From contig JAJEKV010000085.1 of the NCBI GenBank assembly GCA_021234155.1, positions 1,622,896 to 1,686,895 on the forward strand: 64,000 nucleotides of DNA, in the 5' to 3' direction. A model generated the notes under the pieces. The model searched no databases, was not told the origin of the DNA, and saw only the letters and a program-made list of their open reading frames with translations. Of the stretch, positions 63,401 through 64,000 are shown one piece after another. This stretch comes from Isoetes taiwanensis (lineage: Eukaryota; Streptophyta; Lycopodiopsida; Isoetales; Isoetaceae). A program made the position numbers and the translations under genes. The first letter of the stretch is position 1. The number at the start of each line of letters is the position of its first letter.

Positions 63401-64000
63401 GAAGTGGAGGTGTACCATCCATCCAATGGTTCTAGGACTGGTAAGAGGCTTAATCAATCTAAAATCTCTAAAGCTTCGATAGAGTTCTAGGCATATAGCC
63501 CATCCATTGCTATCGTGCACTAGGCGAGCTCGACTTTTGCGGGAGAACCCATCGTCGAAAGGTTGATATCCAACCTACCTCGGATTCGTATCAATGGTTC
63601 TAAGGTTGTTAATGCAAATAATTCAAAGATTATCTTCCATTTCATAGGGCTACCATTAAGCCCCTTCTTCCTCGGGCTTTGCTTTATTAAATATATCCTA
63701 ATGCTTCTCCCTTTCTAAAGGGTTTGCTTGTCGCTTGGGACACTATGAGGTCTCTTTTTCATATCAATCCTGGAGCGTGTCTTCCGGTGTCTACTCCATG
63801 CTAGAAGGTGCCTCTAAGTGTTATTGTTCATCTTAAGACACAACGACGATGGATAGCAACTGGTATAAGCACTATTGCAGCTTGATATAAGTTTGGTCAT
63901 CTCATGTCATAGGAAGCATTTAGAATTTTTGTTGTACATATGGGATAGAGTAATTTGGACTCATATTGCTGCATTGTTGCCACAGGATTTCGTCCCACAA
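63400..64000 (+). mobile_element. LINE ORF2 fragment, runs off the window
   Basis: The plus-strand translation at about 63715-63960 gives GLLVAWDTMRSLFHINPGAC, LPVSTPC, RRWIATGISTIA and KFGHLMS-EAFRIF. This pattern lies between RT and the C-terminal domain in plant L1-type LINEs (AW..M...L....G..LP..TP.W, then W...GI..L.DL...G...S.EE....F). Stops at three places show decay. Upstream to 63400 the frame has short open pieces without a clear match. The element continues past 64000. Confidence 0.6.

Overview
This is nuclear DNA of a land plant with a large, repeat-rich genome. The evidence is split genes with plant-type introns, plant gene families (polygalacturonase, PPR, THO3-like WD40, aspartyl protease, GH17 glucanase), Ty1/copia and Ty3/gypsy LTR retrotransposons, and several LINE types. 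Only one host gene looks intact in 64 kb; the others are decayed. Very low gene density, LINEs that end in microsatellites and two HUH-type Rep genes make a fern or another non-angiosperm plant plausible, but that is inference; the sequence alone does not name the species.

Layout. 0.2-13.6 kb: three tandem copies of one unit holding a polygalacturonase gene. Copies 1 and 2 keep only part of the last exon. Copy 3 has a complete five-exon gene (minus strand, 448 codons plus stop). Copy 2 was interrupted by a deleted copia element (4.4-6.0 kb) and by a GC-rich LINE (7.0-10.5 kb, minus). 13.9-16.5 kb: LINE 3' ends and an unidentified decayed coding region with a Cys-rich end. 18.4-19.7 kb: a frameshifted PPR gene. 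20.15-20.25 kb: one exon resembling THO3/TEX1. 24.1-25.2 kb: a decayed HUH-type Rep gene, cut by a complete 11.1-kb Ty3/gypsy element on the minus strand (25.18-36.30 kb), with the Rep element's 3' part resuming beyond it. 38.0-39.4 kb: a second Rep gene. 41.3-43.6 kb: a decayed aspartyl protease gene. 44-45.6 kb: LINE remains. 45.6-54.8 kb: a chromodomain-type gypsy element on the minus strand with a clear 3' LTR but no recognisable 5' LTR. 52.5-57 kb: poorly understood minus-strand coding material with three related long hairpins and two TATA boxes. 57.2-59.2 kb: a decayed GPI-anchored GH17 glucanase gene. 62.5-62.8 kb: an 86+86 nt foldback. 63.4-64 kb: a LINE fragment running off the end.

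How it fits together: transposition and decay dominate. The duplicated polygalacturonase unit works as a clock, because the copies serve as near-empty sites for each other and date several insertions relative to the duplication. The most interesting items are the two HUH/Rep genes, the gypsy element with a large extra 3' ORF and a small antisense ORF behind its own TATA box, the LINE family with a different microsatellite at each 3' end, and the foldback at 62.5 kb.
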